DNA from: Bacteroidales bacterium
Lineage (GTDB): Bacteria; Bacteroidota; Bacteroidia; Bacteroidales; F082
Reading direction: 5' to 3'
NCBI GenBank assembly: GCA_017553625.1
Contig: JAFZKP010000017.1
Coordinates: forward strand, 1-64,000
DNA: 64,000 bases
Part shown: positions 7,024 through 17,303 of the stretch, in pieces
Layout: every line of letters begins with the position of its first letter
Position numbering within the stretch: the first letter of the stretch is position 1
The notes under the pieces: model-generated
What the model saw: the letters and a program-made list of their open reading frames with translations, nothing else
Told to the model about the DNA's origin: nothing
Databases searched by the model: none
Made by a program: the position numbers and the translations under genes

Positions 7024-9258
7024 TTATTGATTATCAACGGTTTTACAATTGCTTATCGTTACAGTTTCATTTGGCTCAATGTCAAACCAAATCATATATT
7101 CGCCATTTGACATTCTGCTTTCCACATCTTTTTCCAGCACTTTTATTGGAGATTTTGAAATCAAAGTGATACCACGAACAGCTTCATCATTATCATTTCT
7201 CAAAACCGCATTTCCAAGTGTATCAAATTGATATTCAATATTTTGTAGTTGTTCTTGGTATGACAGATATTTATCTATCGTGGTCGGAAGCATCAGGCGT
7301 TGCTCTCTAAGATTGGCAATGCGCTCCAAGGCTCTGTTAAAATCCTCTTTCGCGATGACTTTGCCGTCTTCCATATCCCAGAAGCCGCGTGCAGTCGTGA
7401 CCCAAGCGGAATATATGTGGGTGATAAACGCCGAACGGCTATACACCACCGCGTCAAGATAATGCTGGCTGTAGAAATAATCCCACGCCTCGCCAGGCTC
7501 CGTAGTATATTCCGTGGTCCAGAGAATCAAATCGCTGTCGAACGGCGTATGCATAAAACGCGGTTTCGGGAAAGCGTCGCCCCAGAAAGGATACGGACGC
7601 TGCAAATTATTGTCGAAAATCCATTTGTCGAATGGTTTTGCCTCCTCATAATAGGCGTTCCAGAGGTATCGCACGCCGTTTTCTTTCCACAAATCGTAAG
7701 CGTAATATGGCGATTTCGGGTTCAAGCCGTCGCAAACCAAGTCCTCACGGTTGTTGCCGTAAGTGTTGTTGTAGCCGTGGTCAATCCAAGTCAGGGAACC
7801 GAAATTCTCGCTCATAAACGACAGAGCTTCCGACAAGTTGCTGCGCCATGTGGTGTATTGTTCAGGTGTATGGAGGCAAATGTCAAAACCTTTGTCTTTC
7901 AGTTGTTTAAGAAAGTCAAAATAGACAGAATCGCCTTTTATTGTCGCATGCGGTGCTGGGAAATCCCTGTTTTTGCACCAATTCACGACATTTGCAGGAT
8001 TATTATAGAAAACGCTTTTCGTCACTGGGATGCCGTAGTACACGAAACCGCCCACCGCACTGTCTGCACAAGTGATGTCTTCATTGCCAAAACAAACCGC
8101 GCGATGTGTCCTGATATCCGTCCAGTCGGCATGCTCCGTCCAGATTATCGACGACTCATAGCCTTCCCATACCGGCATAATCCTCGGCAAATCAATGGCT
8201 TTCGTCAAGCTGACATCAAAAGAAGAGTTCATCACCTCTCCTTTTTTCATCACCTTTTTCGACCTGTCAACAAAATACTCAAGCGTATCAATCTTTGCCG
8301 GATAATGAATCAGCGGATGGTCTTTTTCATAATCAAAATTCAAGATGGCGGTGCGGTTTTTCTTATCCAACTGCATGGATGACAATTCCTTAGGATGATA
8401 AAGATTCAGCTGGTGGTCGTTAAACCTGTACGAAAAACCTTCTTTGTCAAGATAATATTCATCTTGAAAATTCGCCGAATCCGCCCTCATGTTTGCACGA
8501 TAAACCACAAAATTGTCGCCCAAAAACGGGATTATCAAGGCGTAGCGTGAAATTTCAGTGTCTTCGAGAAACTCGGTATACACCTCAAAATGCACATTCG
8601 GGCTTGCCTCGTCAAAAGATATTGTCATCTCCGTTCTCGCCTGCTTATTCTCATTCACGAAAGTGAACAAGTCTTTAACATCCCATTTAAACGACTGATT
8701 ATCATTAAGATAAACAGAAACAGGATTCGTCATGCAGCCGAAATCATCGCCGAATTTCAACAATTTTTCCTCATCATAATAATATGCGCGGAACATATTT
8801 CCCATTTCACCATCATTCCCGTCAATCTTAGGAATGGCTTCAAACGAACCTTTCGAAGCCATAACATTCAGATTTTCAGGAAGATACGACGGAAGTTTTT
8901 CTTCAGCGAGGGAATGTTTCACATTTTTAATCTTAATAATGTCCAAATCCTGATTATAGATGTAGCATTTCAGCAGCGTGTTATTCATTACACGGCTGGG
9001 AATCAATATGTTAAGATTAAAATCATGCTGCAAGCCGAACGACTGCCAGTACACCGACGAGTTGTCCTTCTCAGCGGAAAGCACCACCACCGCCTTCGTG
9101 TCACTGGCATAATCAGCCTTGAAACTGAGATTCAAAGCCAACGGCATATCGCAATGATAGTCGTATTCGGCATTGAACAAGTTGATATACATATCTTGTG
9201 ATTTCAGCGTTAAGCTACTGAAAATCAACATTAACACGAAAACCGCAAGACGTCTCAT
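7024..9258 (-). CDS. Large exported protein, possible polysaccharide-deacetylase-like fold
   Basis: 744 residues. The start at 9258 gives a signal peptide (MRRLAVFVLMLIFSSLTLKSQ) and lies one base after the ftsZ stop; longer starts would read into ftsZ. Not confidently recognised. The N-terminal ~370 residues look beta-rich. The C-terminal half has motifs reminiscent of NodB-type or related alpha/beta-barrel carbohydrate enzymes: HADWTDIRTHRAV, then DICLHTPEQYTTW, then LTWIDHGYNNTYG. These resemble the Asp/His-rich metal-site loops of that superfamily, but the match is by eye only. Placement directly after ftsZ suggests a job at the cell surface, perhaps on an envelope polysaccharide. Confidence 0.5.
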   Translation of the reverse strand: MRRLAVFVLMLIFSSLTLKSQDMYINLFNAEYDYHCDMPLALNLSFKADYASDTKAVVVLSAEKDNSSVYWQSFGLQHDFNLNILIPSRVMNNTLLKCYIYNQDLDIIKIKNVKHSLAEEKLPSYLPENLNVMASKGSFEAIPKIDGNDGEMGNMFRAYYYDEEKLLKFGDDFGCMTNPVSVYLNDNQSFKWDVKDLFTFVNENKQARTEMTISFDEASPNVHFEVYTEFLEDTEISRYALIIPFLGDNFVVYRANMRADSANFQDEYYLDKEGFSYRFNDHQLNLYHPKELSSMQLDKKNRTAILNFDYEKDHPLIHYPAKIDTLEYFVDRSKKVMKKGEVMNSSFDVSLTKAIDLPRIMPVWEGYESSIIWTEHADWTDIRTHRAVCFGNEDITCADSAVGGFVYYGIPVTKSVFYNNPANVVNWCKNRDFPAPHATIKGDSVYFDFLKQLKDKGFDICLHTPEQYTTWRSNLSEALSFMSENFGSLTWIDHGYNNTYGNNREDLVCDGLNPKSPYYAYDLWKENGVRYLWNAYYEEAKPFDKWIFDNNLQRPYPFWGDAFPKPRFMHTPFDSDLILWTTEYTTEPGEAWDYFYSQHYLDAVVYSRSAFITHIYSAWVTTARGFWDMEDGKVIAKEDFNRALERIANLREQRLMLPTTIDKYLSYQEQLQNIEYQFDTLGNAVLRNDNDEAVRGITLISKSPIKVLEKDVESRMSNGEYMIWFDIEPNETVTISNCKTVDNQ

Positions 9259-9259
9259 A

Positions 9260-10921
9260 TCAGTCGACGTTATCATGGAGGAACGAGTTATCCTCACGTA
9301 AACCTGTTTCTTTTCCGACTGTGTAGCGTGACATTCCTTCCTCTTCGTCAGAAATATCCACGCCGAGGCGGGCATAAGCAGGAACGTTTTCAAGCTTCTC
9401 GATTCCGGACTGTGACCTGAAATCCATGTTGAAAGAAAGGAAGCGTTTGCGACGAAGCATCTCCTTCTGGTCGAGTTGTTTTGTCTGGGCTGGTTTCGTC
9501 TCGACTTTCACAGCCGTAACCGTCTGATTTCCAGACATGTTTTTAAAACCAGGAACATCGATGTCGTCGTTGTCAGACATGAACGGGTTGTCGAATCTTC
9601 TCACCGACGGCGTCGGGGTGTTGACAGGACGCGACGGCTCAGAGTCGATTCTTCTTGTCGTGATTCCGCTGTTGTCGTAGCTGACATTATCGTCGTCTCT
9701 TTCCTTTGAGTCATTTTTCACCATCTCGTCATCATCATAAAGATTGTGACGTTTTATTGTAGGCTGTTCCTGCGGCTTCTCTTCGTGTTTTACTGGCTGA
9801 GGCTCATTTTCCTCATGCTTGATAATCACACGGATTTCCTCTTCCTCAGGCTTCTCCTCAATCTTCTCCTCAAACTTGACCGGTTCTTTGGCTATTTCCT
9901 TTGACGGGTCTTTTATTGTATTTACAGGAATCTGATGAACCACAGGCTCCTTGTTCTCAGGCACGTCGCCAAAGCCAGTGGCGATAAGTGTCACGCGGAG
10001 TCCGTCGTCGAGCGACATATCCTCGCCGTTGCCCCAGATGACTTCGGAGACCTTGCCTGTGGCATCCTGGACGTACTCGTTGATTTCAGACACCTCGTCG
10101 AGCGACACCTCTTCTGTTCCGGAAGTGATGTAAACCAAGATATTCTTTGCTCCTGTGATGTCGGAGTCGTCGAGAAGCGGTGAATGCACTGCCTCTTCCA
10201 CGGCGCGCAGAGCCCTGTCCTCGCCTGTCGCGTAGCCCGAGCCCATGATAGCCTTGCCGCTGTTGCGCATGACGTTGTTGACATCTTCGAAGTCGACGTT
10301 GACGTAGCCTGTCACGGTGATGATCTCCGCGATACCTTTGGCGGCTATTTTCAACACGTCGTCGGCTTTCTTGAACGCCTCGGTGAGTTTCATGTTGCCG
10401 TATTCCTCACGCAGTTTGTCGTTGCTTATGACGAGAAGCGCGTCGACGTTCTTACGCAGCTCGGCGATACCATCGGCGGCCTGTTGCTGACGGCGTTTGC
10501 CCTCGAAGCTGAACGGGAGTGTCACGATGCCCACCGTGAGGATTCCGAGTTCGCGTGCTATCCTTGCCACCACAGGTGCGGCTCCTGTGCCTGTACCGCC
10601 ACCCATACCGGCTGTGATAAACAGCATCTTCGTGTCATCCTGAAGCACCTCGCGGATCCTGTCCTCGGTCTGCTCGGCAGCCTTGCGTCCCTCCGACGGC
10701 ACGTTGCCGGCACCGAGAGCGTGGTCGCCGATATGCAGTTTGTTTTCAACAGGACTTTTCTGCAAAGCCTGGTCGTCGGTGTTGCAAAGGATGAAGTCGA
10801 CACCGGTGATGCCTTCCGAGAACATGTGCGTCACAGCGTTGCTGCCGCCGCCGCCCACGCCCATCACTTTGATAATATTAGGTTTTTCCTCTGGCGCGTC
10901 AAATTTTACTATGTCTGACAT
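9260..10921 (-). CDS. ftsZ: Cell division GTPase FtsZ
   Basis: 553 residues, the tubulin homologue that forms the Z ring. The GTP-binding signature [16 protein letters not shown] is intact, as are the N-terminal [10 protein letters not shown] loop and the T7-loop region. After the globular core (to about 320) comes an unusually long charged linker of about 185 residues rich in E, K and D, ending in [11 protein letters not shown], the equivalent of the conserved C-terminal peptide that binds FtsA, followed by ~35 further residues. Last gene of the classical dcw order here, 33 bases after ftsA. Confidence 0.97.
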   Translation of the reverse strand: MSDIVKFDAPEEKPNIIKVMGVGGGGSNAVTHMFSEGITGVDFILCNTDDQALQKSPVENKLHIGDHALGAGNVPSEGRKAAEQTEDRIREVLQDDTKMLFITAGMGGGTGTGAAPVVARIARELGILTVGIVTLPFSFEGKRRQQQAADGIAELRKNVDALLVISNDKLREEYGNMKLTEAFKKADDVLKIAAKGIAEIITVTGYVNVDFEDVNNVMRNSGKAIMGSGYATGEDRALRAVEEAVHSPLLDDSDITGAKNILVYITSGTEEVSLDEVSEINEYVQDATGKVSEVIWGNGEDMSLDDGLRVTLIATGFGDVPENKEPVVHQIPVNTIKDPSKEIAKEPVKFEEKIEEKPEEEEIRVIIKHEENEPQPVKHEEKPQEQPTIKRHNLYDDDEMVKNDSKERDDDNVSYDNSGITTRRIDSEPSRPVNTPTPSVRRFDNPFMSDNDDIDVPGFKNMSGNQTVTAVKVETKPAQTKQLDQKEMLRRKRFLSFNMDFRSQSGIEKLENVPAYARLGVDISDEEEGMSRYTVGKETGLREDNSFLHDNVD

Positions 10922-10954
10922 ATCTTTGAGTATTATAATGTTACACTAAAATAA

Positions 10955-12313
10955 TTAATCACCAAGTCTCTCTTTGGAAATCTCGTCCTCGTTGAAGAAT
11001 TTCGTGATAATCGACTGTCCCCAGCGGCGGAAGAAGCTCTCTTTAGGCTCTTTTGTCTCGCCAGCGCTGGTGTCTTTCTCTTCTGTGACGTCGAAATCAA
11101 CGATTTCCTGTCTTCTCGGGTCGTTGTTGGTAACGGCGTTGCCGTGTTTCAAGGCGTTTTCGTAGCGTGCGATACCTTCTATCACGAGACCGACGCCTGT
11201 GGAATACATCGGGCTTGCCAGTTCAGGTGCGGTGTCGTTGGCGAGATACTCGTTAGGATAACCGATTCTCACGTCGAGACCTGTCTTGAACGCCGCGAGC
11301 TGCTGTATGTGTTTCATCATGGCGCCGCCGCCTGTCAGCACGATGCCCGCGATGAGCTTGTGCTCACTGTTGACTTTCTGAATCTCGCTGTTCACGATGT
11401 CGAAAATCTCGCTCAGACGTGCCTGGATGATGCTTGCCAAGGTCTTGAACGATATCTCCTTCGGCTCGCGTCCGCGGATTCCAGGGATGGAGACCACCTC
11501 GTCGTCGCGGTTTTCACTTGCCACAGCAGAGCCGTATTTCACCTTGATTTCCTCAGCGTGTTTCTTGATGATTGAACAGCCCTGACGGATGTCTTCTGTT
11601 ATCACGTTGCCACCGAACGGGATGACAGCGGTGTGATAGATGATGTTGTCGTAGAAAATTGCGATGTCGGTAGTGCCGCCGCCGATGTCCACGAGGGCGA
11701 CGCCAGCCTCTTTCTCGTCTTCGCCAAGGACAGCCTCAGCCGATGCGATAGGCTCAAGAATCATGTGTTCCATCTCGAGACCCGCCTGGTGGATGCAGGT
11801 GATGATGTTGCGAGCAGCCGCCACCTGTCCCACGATGACATGGAAATTAGCCTCGAGCTTGCTTCCGAGCATGCCTTTCGGATGACGGATGCCCATCTCG
11901 TCATCGACAATGTATTCCTGCGGAATGACATCGATAATCTCCTCGCCAGGCGACATGTTCAACTTGAACACATCCTGACGCAGTTTCTCGATTTCATCGT
12001 CCGTTATCTCCACGTTAGGATTGTCACGCATCAAAACGCCTCGATGCTGCAAACTCTTGATATGATGTCCGGCGATACCGACATTCACTGTCTTGATATC
12101 GACATTCGATTGCTCGGATGCCATATCAACAGCTCTGCGGATAGCATTGACGGTATCCTCGATGTTGAACACCATTCCACGTTTTACTCCAGTCGACTCC
12201 GTTTTACCATAACCACGGATGACTATTTTTCCATTCTCAACTTTTTCGCCGACAAAACAGGCGATCTTTGTAGTGCCGATGTCAAGGCCTACGATATACA
12301 CAGGATTACTCAT
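10955..12313 (-). CDS. ftsA: Cell division protein FtsA
   Basis: 452 residues, actin-like ATPase tethering FtsZ to the membrane. The start at 12313 (MSNPVYIVGLDIGTTKIACFVGE) overlaps the ftsQ stop in TAATG, which supports it over an ATG seven codons upstream. Phosphate-1 motif DIGTTKIACF, phosphate-2 VDIGGGTTDIAIF and adenosine motif IVLTGGGAMM are all present. The C-terminus ends in SFFRRWGQSIITKFFNEDEI, a plausible membrane-targeting amphipathic helix. Confidence 0.96.
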   Translation of the reverse strand: MSNPVYIVGLDIGTTKIACFVGEKVENGKIVIRGYGKTESTGVKRGMVFNIEDTVNAIRRAVDMASEQSNVDIKTVNVGIAGHHIKSLQHRGVLMRDNPNVEITDDEIEKLRQDVFKLNMSPGEEIIDVIPQEYIVDDEMGIRHPKGMLGSKLEANFHVIVGQVAAARNIITCIHQAGLEMEHMILEPIASAEAVLGEDEKEAGVALVDIGGGTTDIAIFYDNIIYHTAVIPFGGNVITEDIRQGCSIIKKHAEEIKVKYGSAVASENRDDEVVSIPGIRGREPKEISFKTLASIIQARLSEIFDIVNSEIQKVNSEHKLIAGIVLTGGGAMMKHIQQLAAFKTGLDVRIGYPNEYLANDTAPELASPMYSTGVGLVIEGIARYENALKHGNAVTNNDPRRQEIVDFDVTEEKDTSAGETKEPKESFFRRWGQSIITKFFNEDEISKERLGD

Positions 12314-13095
12314 TATTTTTTGTTTTTCGTACAAACAACTTGATTTACATAATTAAAATTTATCTTGCAATAGTCCTTCATGTCAGGAGAACCTTGCATC
12401 TGCTCCAAAAAATACTGCATATTCTGAAGTTTCTCATCAACATCGCTACCGTCGCCAAGGACGACTTTCATGTCGACATTGTTCAAGACAAGTTCAAAAT
12501 TTTTGTTGTCATAATAAACTTGCTTGACGCAACACTTTGAATATGAGTTTTTTAGAACACTTTTCATAACTTCATAAATCTTCGGCAAATCGCTTTTCGC
12601 ATATTCGTCGTCATAAACATTCGCCGATTTGTTTTTCACAGCCTTGAAATTAAGGTTGCCGCTGCCAATCAGCACCCGAGGCGTGTAATTCGACTTTATC
12701 GGATAGATGTTTCCGTTGTCGTCGAGATAAACCGAACGGCCTTCCTTGTTAAAGACACGCATAACAGGCTGACATTCAACAATATTCACAAACATCATCT
12801 CGTCAAGAGTCAGGTTAGCCTCGGTGTATATCGCCCACGGAATCGAGCTGATGTAATTTCTCACGCTGTCAATCGGAATCATCGTGATGTCTGTGTTGTT
12901 AACAGTGTCACAAATCTTCATAATCTTCTGATATTCAACATCTTTTTCAATGAATCCCTGCGCATTTTCACGCATCAGGGTAAGTTCAACAGCCCTCAAA
13001 GGATGCTCCACGTGCTCCTTGTGGGTAAAATACCAGAGGCATACAATCACACCGACTGTAAGCACCCAAACCGATATTTTTATGAACTTATTCAT
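12313..13095 (-). CDS. ftsQ: Cell division protein FtsQ/DivIB
   Basis: 260 residues: a short cytoplasmic tip, one membrane helix (KISVWVLTVGVIVCLWYF) and an extracytoplasmic domain typical of Bacteroidota FtsQ. Sequence similarity to the proteobacterial protein is low, but position between murC and ftsA, topology and length agree. The start overlaps the murC stop by 8 bases and the stop overlaps the ftsA start (TAATG), indicating translational coupling. Confidence 0.85.
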   Translation of the reverse strand: MNKFIKISVWVLTVGVIVCLWYFTHKEHVEHPLRAVELTLMRENAQGFIEKDVEYQKIMKICDTVNNTDITMIPIDSVRNYISSIPWAIYTEANLTLDEMMFVNIVECQPVMRVFNKEGRSVYLDDNGNIYPIKSNYTPRVLIGSGNLNFKAVKNKSANVYDDEYAKSDLPKIYEVMKSVLKNSYSKCCVKQVYYDNKNFELVLNNVDMKVVLGDGSDVDEKLQNMQYFLEQMQGSPDMKDYCKINFNYVNQVVCTKNKK

Positions 13096-14470
13096 TGTTG
13101 AACATCTTTTCTATTTGTGGCACAAAATTGTCGATATTGCCCGCTCCCAACGTCATAACCAACTCAGGATCAATACGTTTTATTGTATCAAGCAGTTCTT
13201 CTCTTTTGCACAGCATTTTCTCTTTCGCAGTTATTTTTTCAAGCAGTACCGCCGAAGTGACGCCTTCAATCGGCAGTTCTCTCGCAGGATAGATGTCAAG
13301 CAGAATCACGCGGTCGGCAAGCGACAGGCTCTCTGCAAATCCGTCCATGAAATCGCGTGTCCTCGTGAAGAGATGCGGTTGGAACACCACCGTCAACTCC
13401 TTGTCGCAGAACACCTTACGCGCCGTTGTCAAAGCGGCTTTTATCTCTTCAGGATGATGTGCGTAATCGTCAACGTAAACGTGCTTCTCGTTTTTCACCC
13501 TGATGTCGAAACGTCGCTGCACGCCTTTGAACGTCGCCAGTCCTTTTCGTATATCTTCCTGACTGACACCGACATACGAACACATTATTATAGCAGCGAG
13601 GGCATTTTGTATGTTGTGGTTGCCATAAAGGTGCATCCGCAGCTTACCCTGATTTTTAAGATTACTCAGACAACTCGGAATTGCGTAGTCATTTGTAACC
13701 ACAACATCGAAACACGTTTCGCCATCAATCACTTTTATATTTTTCGCAACTACGTCAGCGTTTTCCAAGCCGTAAGTGATATGTCTTTTCGAAGTCGCAA
13801 TCGGCAAATCCGAATGATAAATCACGAGGCCGTCGTCGGAAGTCTTGTTAACGAACTCGTTAAAGCTCTCCTCGAGATGCTTGTAGTCGCCGTAGATGTC
13901 GAGATGATCGGCATCGACCGAAGTCACGATGCTCACGTAGGGCGAAAGCTGCAGGAACGAATGGTCGAATTCGTCGGCTTCCATCACCACGAGCTCGTCC
14001 TGCTCCTCGCCTATCACCACGTTACTGTTGATGTTTCTCGCGATTCCGCCAATAAACGCCGACAGCTTCTTGTCAGCGGTCATGAGTATATGCGTCACGA
14101 GGGCTGTCGTGGTTGTTTTTCCGTGCGTCCCCGCCACTGCGAGCGCCTTATGCTGACGAGACAACATTCCAAGCACCTCGGCGCGCTTTATTATCTTGAC
14201 GTTTCTTTCTTTTAAATAATTAAGTTCCAGCGAGTTAGCAGGGATAGCAGGCGTAAGCACCACAAAATCGATGTCATTCGGAATCATCTTCGGGTCGTCC
14301 TCATAATGAATGCTGATGCCCTCTTCCTCCAGACGTTTTGTGAGAGGCGTAGGCGTGCGGTCATAACCCGCCACCGTGTAGCCTTTGGCGTTGAAATAAC
14401 GTGCCAAGGCGCTCATCCCGATGCCGCCGATGCCTAAAAAATACACGATATGCCTGTTATCCTTTGTCAT
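13088..14470 (-). CDS. murC: UDP-N-acetylmuramate--L-alanine ligase
   Basis: 460 residues from the ATG at 14470, which overlaps the murG stop (TGATG); a GTG one codon earlier is less likely. It adds L-Ala to UDP-MurNAc. The N-terminal GIGGIGMSALA loop binds the UDP-sugar, AVAGTHGKTTTTALV is the ATP P-loop, EADEFDHSFLQL is the central motif, and the C-terminal domain has YVDDYAHHPEEIKAAL. All key motifs are intact, in contrast to the murD remnant in the same operon. Confidence 0.97.
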   Translation of the reverse strand: MTKDNRHIVYFLGIGGIGMSALARYFNAKGYTVAGYDRTPTPLTKRLEEEGISIHYEDDPKMIPNDIDFVVLTPAIPANSLELNYLKERNVKIIKRAEVLGMLSRQHKALAVAGTHGKTTTTALVTHILMTADKKLSAFIGGIARNINSNVVIGEEQDELVVMEADEFDHSFLQLSPYVSIVTSVDADHLDIYGDYKHLEESFNEFVNKTSDDGLVIYHSDLPIATSKRHITYGLENADVVAKNIKVIDGETCFDVVVTNDYAIPSCLSNLKNQGKLRMHLYGNHNIQNALAAIIMCSYVGVSQEDIRKGLATFKGVQRRFDIRVKNEKHVYVDDYAHHPEEIKAALTTARKVFCDKELTVVFQPHLFTRTRDFMDGFAESLSLADRVILLDIYPARELPIEGVTSAVLLEKITAKEKMLCKREELLDTIKRIDPELVMTLGAGNIDNFVPQIEKMFNNE

Positions 14471-15591
14471 CACAGTCCTAAAACCTTATCTATTTCGTTT
14501 ACAATGTCTTCCGCTGCGTTAGGTCTTGCAAATTTAGCAATATTTTCTTGCATTTTGCAAATTTTTTCATCATCTTCCAACAGATTAAAGACCGTCGGAA
14601 TGAGCTTCTCCTCCGCCTCGCTGTTTTTCACGATTATGGCTGCGTCTTTGTCGGCGAGGCTCTGTGCGTTCTTCGTCTGATGGTCTTCCGCAGCCGTCGG
14701 AAGCGGCACGAAAACGACAGCTTTCTTCACCAGCGAAAGCTCTGAAATCGACATCGCACCCGCTCTCGAGATGACGACATCGGCGCAAGCGTAAGCCAAG
14801 TCCATCCTGTCGATAAACACCGTCGGCTTCACCCTTTCTTCAAGGCCGAGATTTCTCACCTCGTTCTGTGCCTGCTCGACGTAAAGCTTGCCAGTCTGCC
14901 AAATCATCTGATAATCAACGTCTTTAAACTTCGCCAGCTGTGCTGAGATGCCTTTGTTGATGCCGAGAGCGCCCTGGCTGCCGCCGACAAGCAAAATTAT
15001 CGGCTTATTAGGGTCAAGACCGAAGAACTCAGCGCCTTCGTTTCTCTTCCCTTCTGTCGACACCACGTTGTTTCTCAACGGGTTGCCCGTCATGACAATT
15101 CTGTCTTTCGGGAACCAGCGTTCCATATTGTCGTATGCCACGCAAATCTTCGCCGCCTTAGGGGCTACGAGTTTGTTTGTCACACCCGGGAACGAGTTCT
15201 GTTCCTGTATTATCACCGGGATGCCGAGTGAGGTCGCCTTGCGCATCGTCGGTCCGCTGGCAAATCCGCCGACGCCCACCACGGCATCAGGCTTGAATCT
15301 CTTCAAGATACGTTTAGCCTTGAAGAGACTGCTTATCAGTTTGAACGGAAAACTCAGGTTGTCGAGTGACAGCTCGCGTTTGAATCCGCTAATCCACAGA
15401 CCTTCAATGGGATAGCCCGCCTTTGGCACGCGTTCCATTTCCATCCTGCCTTTTGCGCCCACAAACATTATCTCCGCATCTGGATGACGTCTCTTGAAGG
15501 CGTCGGCGATGGCGATGGCAGGGAAAATATGCCCTCCTGTGCCTCCACCGCTAACTATCAACCTCGGTGATTTCGCTATCTGAGTCTTCAT
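14470..15591 (-). CDS. murG: Lipid II synthase (GlcNAc transferase)
   Basis: 373 residues, GT28 glycosyltransferase that converts lipid I to lipid II on the inner face of the membrane. SGGGTGGHIFPAIAIAD (glycine-rich loop 1), GFASGPTMRKATSLGIPVIIQEQN, and the C-terminal VVISRAGAMSISEL UDP-GlcNAc site are present. Its start lies inside ftsW (41-base overlap), so the two are tightly coupled. Confidence 0.96.
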   Translation of the reverse strand: MKTQIAKSPRLIVSGGGTGGHIFPAIAIADAFKRRHPDAEIMFVGAKGRMEMERVPKAGYPIEGLWISGFKRELSLDNLSFPFKLISSLFKAKRILKRFKPDAVVGVGGFASGPTMRKATSLGIPVIIQEQNSFPGVTNKLVAPKAAKICVAYDNMERWFPKDRIVMTGNPLRNNVVSTEGKRNEGAEFFGLDPNKPIILLVGGSQGALGINKGISAQLAKFKDVDYQMIWQTGKLYVEQAQNEVRNLGLEERVKPTVFIDRMDLAYACADVVISRAGAMSISELSLVKKAVVFVPLPTAAEDHQTKNAQSLADKDAAIIVKNSEAEEKLIPTVFNLLEDDEKICKMQENIAKFARPNAAEDIVNEIDKVLGL

Positions 15592-16750
15592 TGTTGTTTA
15601 TATTTTTAATTTCTTTTGTCACACTAATAATTATTCCTATTGATATGCCTGTAAACAGCAGCGAGGTGCCTCCCATGCTAACAAACGGCAGCGGCTGGCC
15701 TGTCACAGGGAATAAACCCACCGCGACACCCATGTTCACCAACGCCTGCATCACCAGGCTGAACGCCAGTCCGACGGCGAGCATAGCCCCGAACGACTGC
15801 GGAGCCCGTATCATGATTCTCGTCGCACGATACATCAAAATCAGATACATCAGCATCACAAGGACACCGCCCCAAAGTCCATATTCCTCAAGGATTATTG
15901 CATAAATGAAGTCGGAATACGGATGTGGCAAAACATTACGCTGCGTGCTCTTGCCCGAGCCTTTTCCAAGGATTCCGCCACTCGCGATGGCTATCTTCGA
16001 CTGCGTTATCTGGAAGTCCTTGTCGTCGTTCTTCTCCTCGTCGCTGCTCCCAAAGAAACGCTCTATGCGGTACACCCACGTCGCACTTCTGTTGTCTTTA
16101 GAATAAGCCAACGACACAAGCATGAAAATGCCTCCCGCCAGAACTATAATTCCAACAAACTCAAAGATATACTTCATTTTCACCTTGCTAAGGAACATCA
16201 TCACAATACAAGTGGCAAACAGCATGGCAGCCGTGGAGAAATTCTCTGGGAAGATAAGCCCCACAATCACCACTATCGGCAGCATCACCCTGATTGCCAG
16301 CTCCTTAAAGTCAGTAAAGCTGTCGTGTCTCAACGTCAAAACCCTGGCGAGGAAGCCTATCAAAGCAATCTTGGCAAGGTCGCTGGTCTGGAATGTCACG
16401 CCGGCGATGCCGATGACACGTTGCGCGTGGTTGAGATTCTTTCCGAAGAACAAAGTGTAGACAAGCAACGGTATCGCAATCCAGAACAAAAGCAGCAGGA
16501 GACGCGAGTATTTCTTGTAATTGATAAGCGAAGCGCCGAAAACGCCCACCAAGCCGAGAAGCAGCATCGAGGCATGACGCAGCAGCACGAAAGCGTTGTT
16601 GCCGTTGTAGCTTCTGTTCGCCACCGACTCCGACGCGCTGTAGACAGCAAGCAACGACACGAGGGTGAGAATCGCCACGACCACCCAGATGACCTTGTCG
16701 CCCGTGAACCAGCCCTTGACTTTCTCTATGACAGCTTCCTTATCAATCAT
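15551..16750 (-). CDS. ftsW: SEDS glycosyltransferase FtsW
   Basis: 399 residues with about ten membrane helices. The SEDS hallmarks are visible: YPxS-like HPYSDFIYAIILEEYGLWGG, the NMGVAVGLFPVTGQPLPFVSMGGTSLL block and a final GIIISVTKEI. It polymerises septal glycan from lipid II with FtsI as partner. The start is 6 bases after the murD remnant's stop and the end overlaps murG. Confidence 0.95.
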   Translation of the reverse strand: MIDKEAVIEKVKGWFTGDKVIWVVVAILTLVSLLAVYSASESVANRSYNGNNAFVLLRHASMLLLGLVGVFGASLINYKKYSRLLLLLFWIAIPLLVYTLFFGKNLNHAQRVIGIAGVTFQTSDLAKIALIGFLARVLTLRHDSFTDFKELAIRVMLPIVVIVGLIFPENFSTAAMLFATCIVMMFLSKVKMKYIFEFVGIIVLAGGIFMLVSLAYSKDNRSATWVYRIERFFGSSDEEKNDDKDFQITQSKIAIASGGILGKGSGKSTQRNVLPHPYSDFIYAIILEEYGLWGGVLVMLMYLILMYRATRIMIRAPQSFGAMLAVGLAFSLVMQALVNMGVAVGLFPVTGQPLPFVSMGGTSLLFTGISIGIIISVTKEIKNINNNEDSDSEITEVDS

Positions 16751-16756
16751 GATTTA

Positions 16757-17293
16757 CTATTCTTTTGCCATTTTGACAAAAACTCTCTCCATCTTGTTCA
16801 ACACCTTGTCTTCTGCAAAGCAGCCAGGCGAAAACAGAACGACATCACCTGAGACAGCCTTCTCCTCCGCCATCTTCATCGCTTCTTCGATATTTGCGAC
16901 ATTAATAATCCCGTCACGGACAAGATAACCGATGGCGTTGCTCATCTTCTCAACATCGTTCCCGATGCTGATAACCGTCTTGACATGCTGACGGACAACA
17001 GGTATCATCTCCTCATAGTCCTCATTTCCAGACATGGCAATCCATACTGTTGGCTCCGCGTTGTTCTCTAAAGAAAACCACGTCGCCGACAGGCTCTTGG
17101 CACCGCTGTCATTGATAAAACTCACGCCGTTTCGCATCGCCACGAACTCGTTTCTGTGCTTTATGTGCTCACAATCAACAAAGCTGCGCTTCAAATTCTC
17201 GTTACGAGCATTGCAGATGCTCTCGTTGATGGTGAATGCAGTAGTGAAAATCTCTTTTCTTCTACCCTGTTTGGCCAATTGTTCTAATGTCAT
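16757..17293 (-). pseudogene. murD: MurD remnant: C-terminal ligase domain only
   Basis: 178 codons sitting exactly where murD (normally ~450 residues) belongs, between mraY (10 bases away) and ftsW. Residues ~46 onward match the MurD C-terminal domain: HRNEFVAMRNGVSFINDS, TWFSLENNAEPTVWIAM, then GDVVLFSPGCF. The N-terminal UDP-MurNAc-L-Ala-binding domain and the whole ATPase domain with its GKT loop are absent, and there is no space for them. In the usual INDSKATN motif, Lys is replaced by Gly (INDSGAKS), and SPACASFD is altered to SPGCFAED, so the D-Glu-binding residues are changed too. It cannot be a D-glutamate ligase alone. The frame is open with ATG and stop, so a repurposed small protein is possible. 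A full murD must exist elsewhere. Confidence 0.8.
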
Positions 17294-17303
17294 AATATCT
17301 GTT

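Noticed and set aside
7300..8382. 360-codon open frame on the plus strand
   Set aside because: Lies wholly antisense to the exported protein gene at 7024-9258; low-complexity His/Arg-rich product with no recognisable domain.
12950..14215. 421-codon open frame on the plus strand
   Set aside because: Antisense shadow of murC and ftsQ, which are unambiguous on the other strand.
15923..16852. 309-codon open frame on the plus strand
   Set aside because: Antisense to ftsW and the murD remnant.
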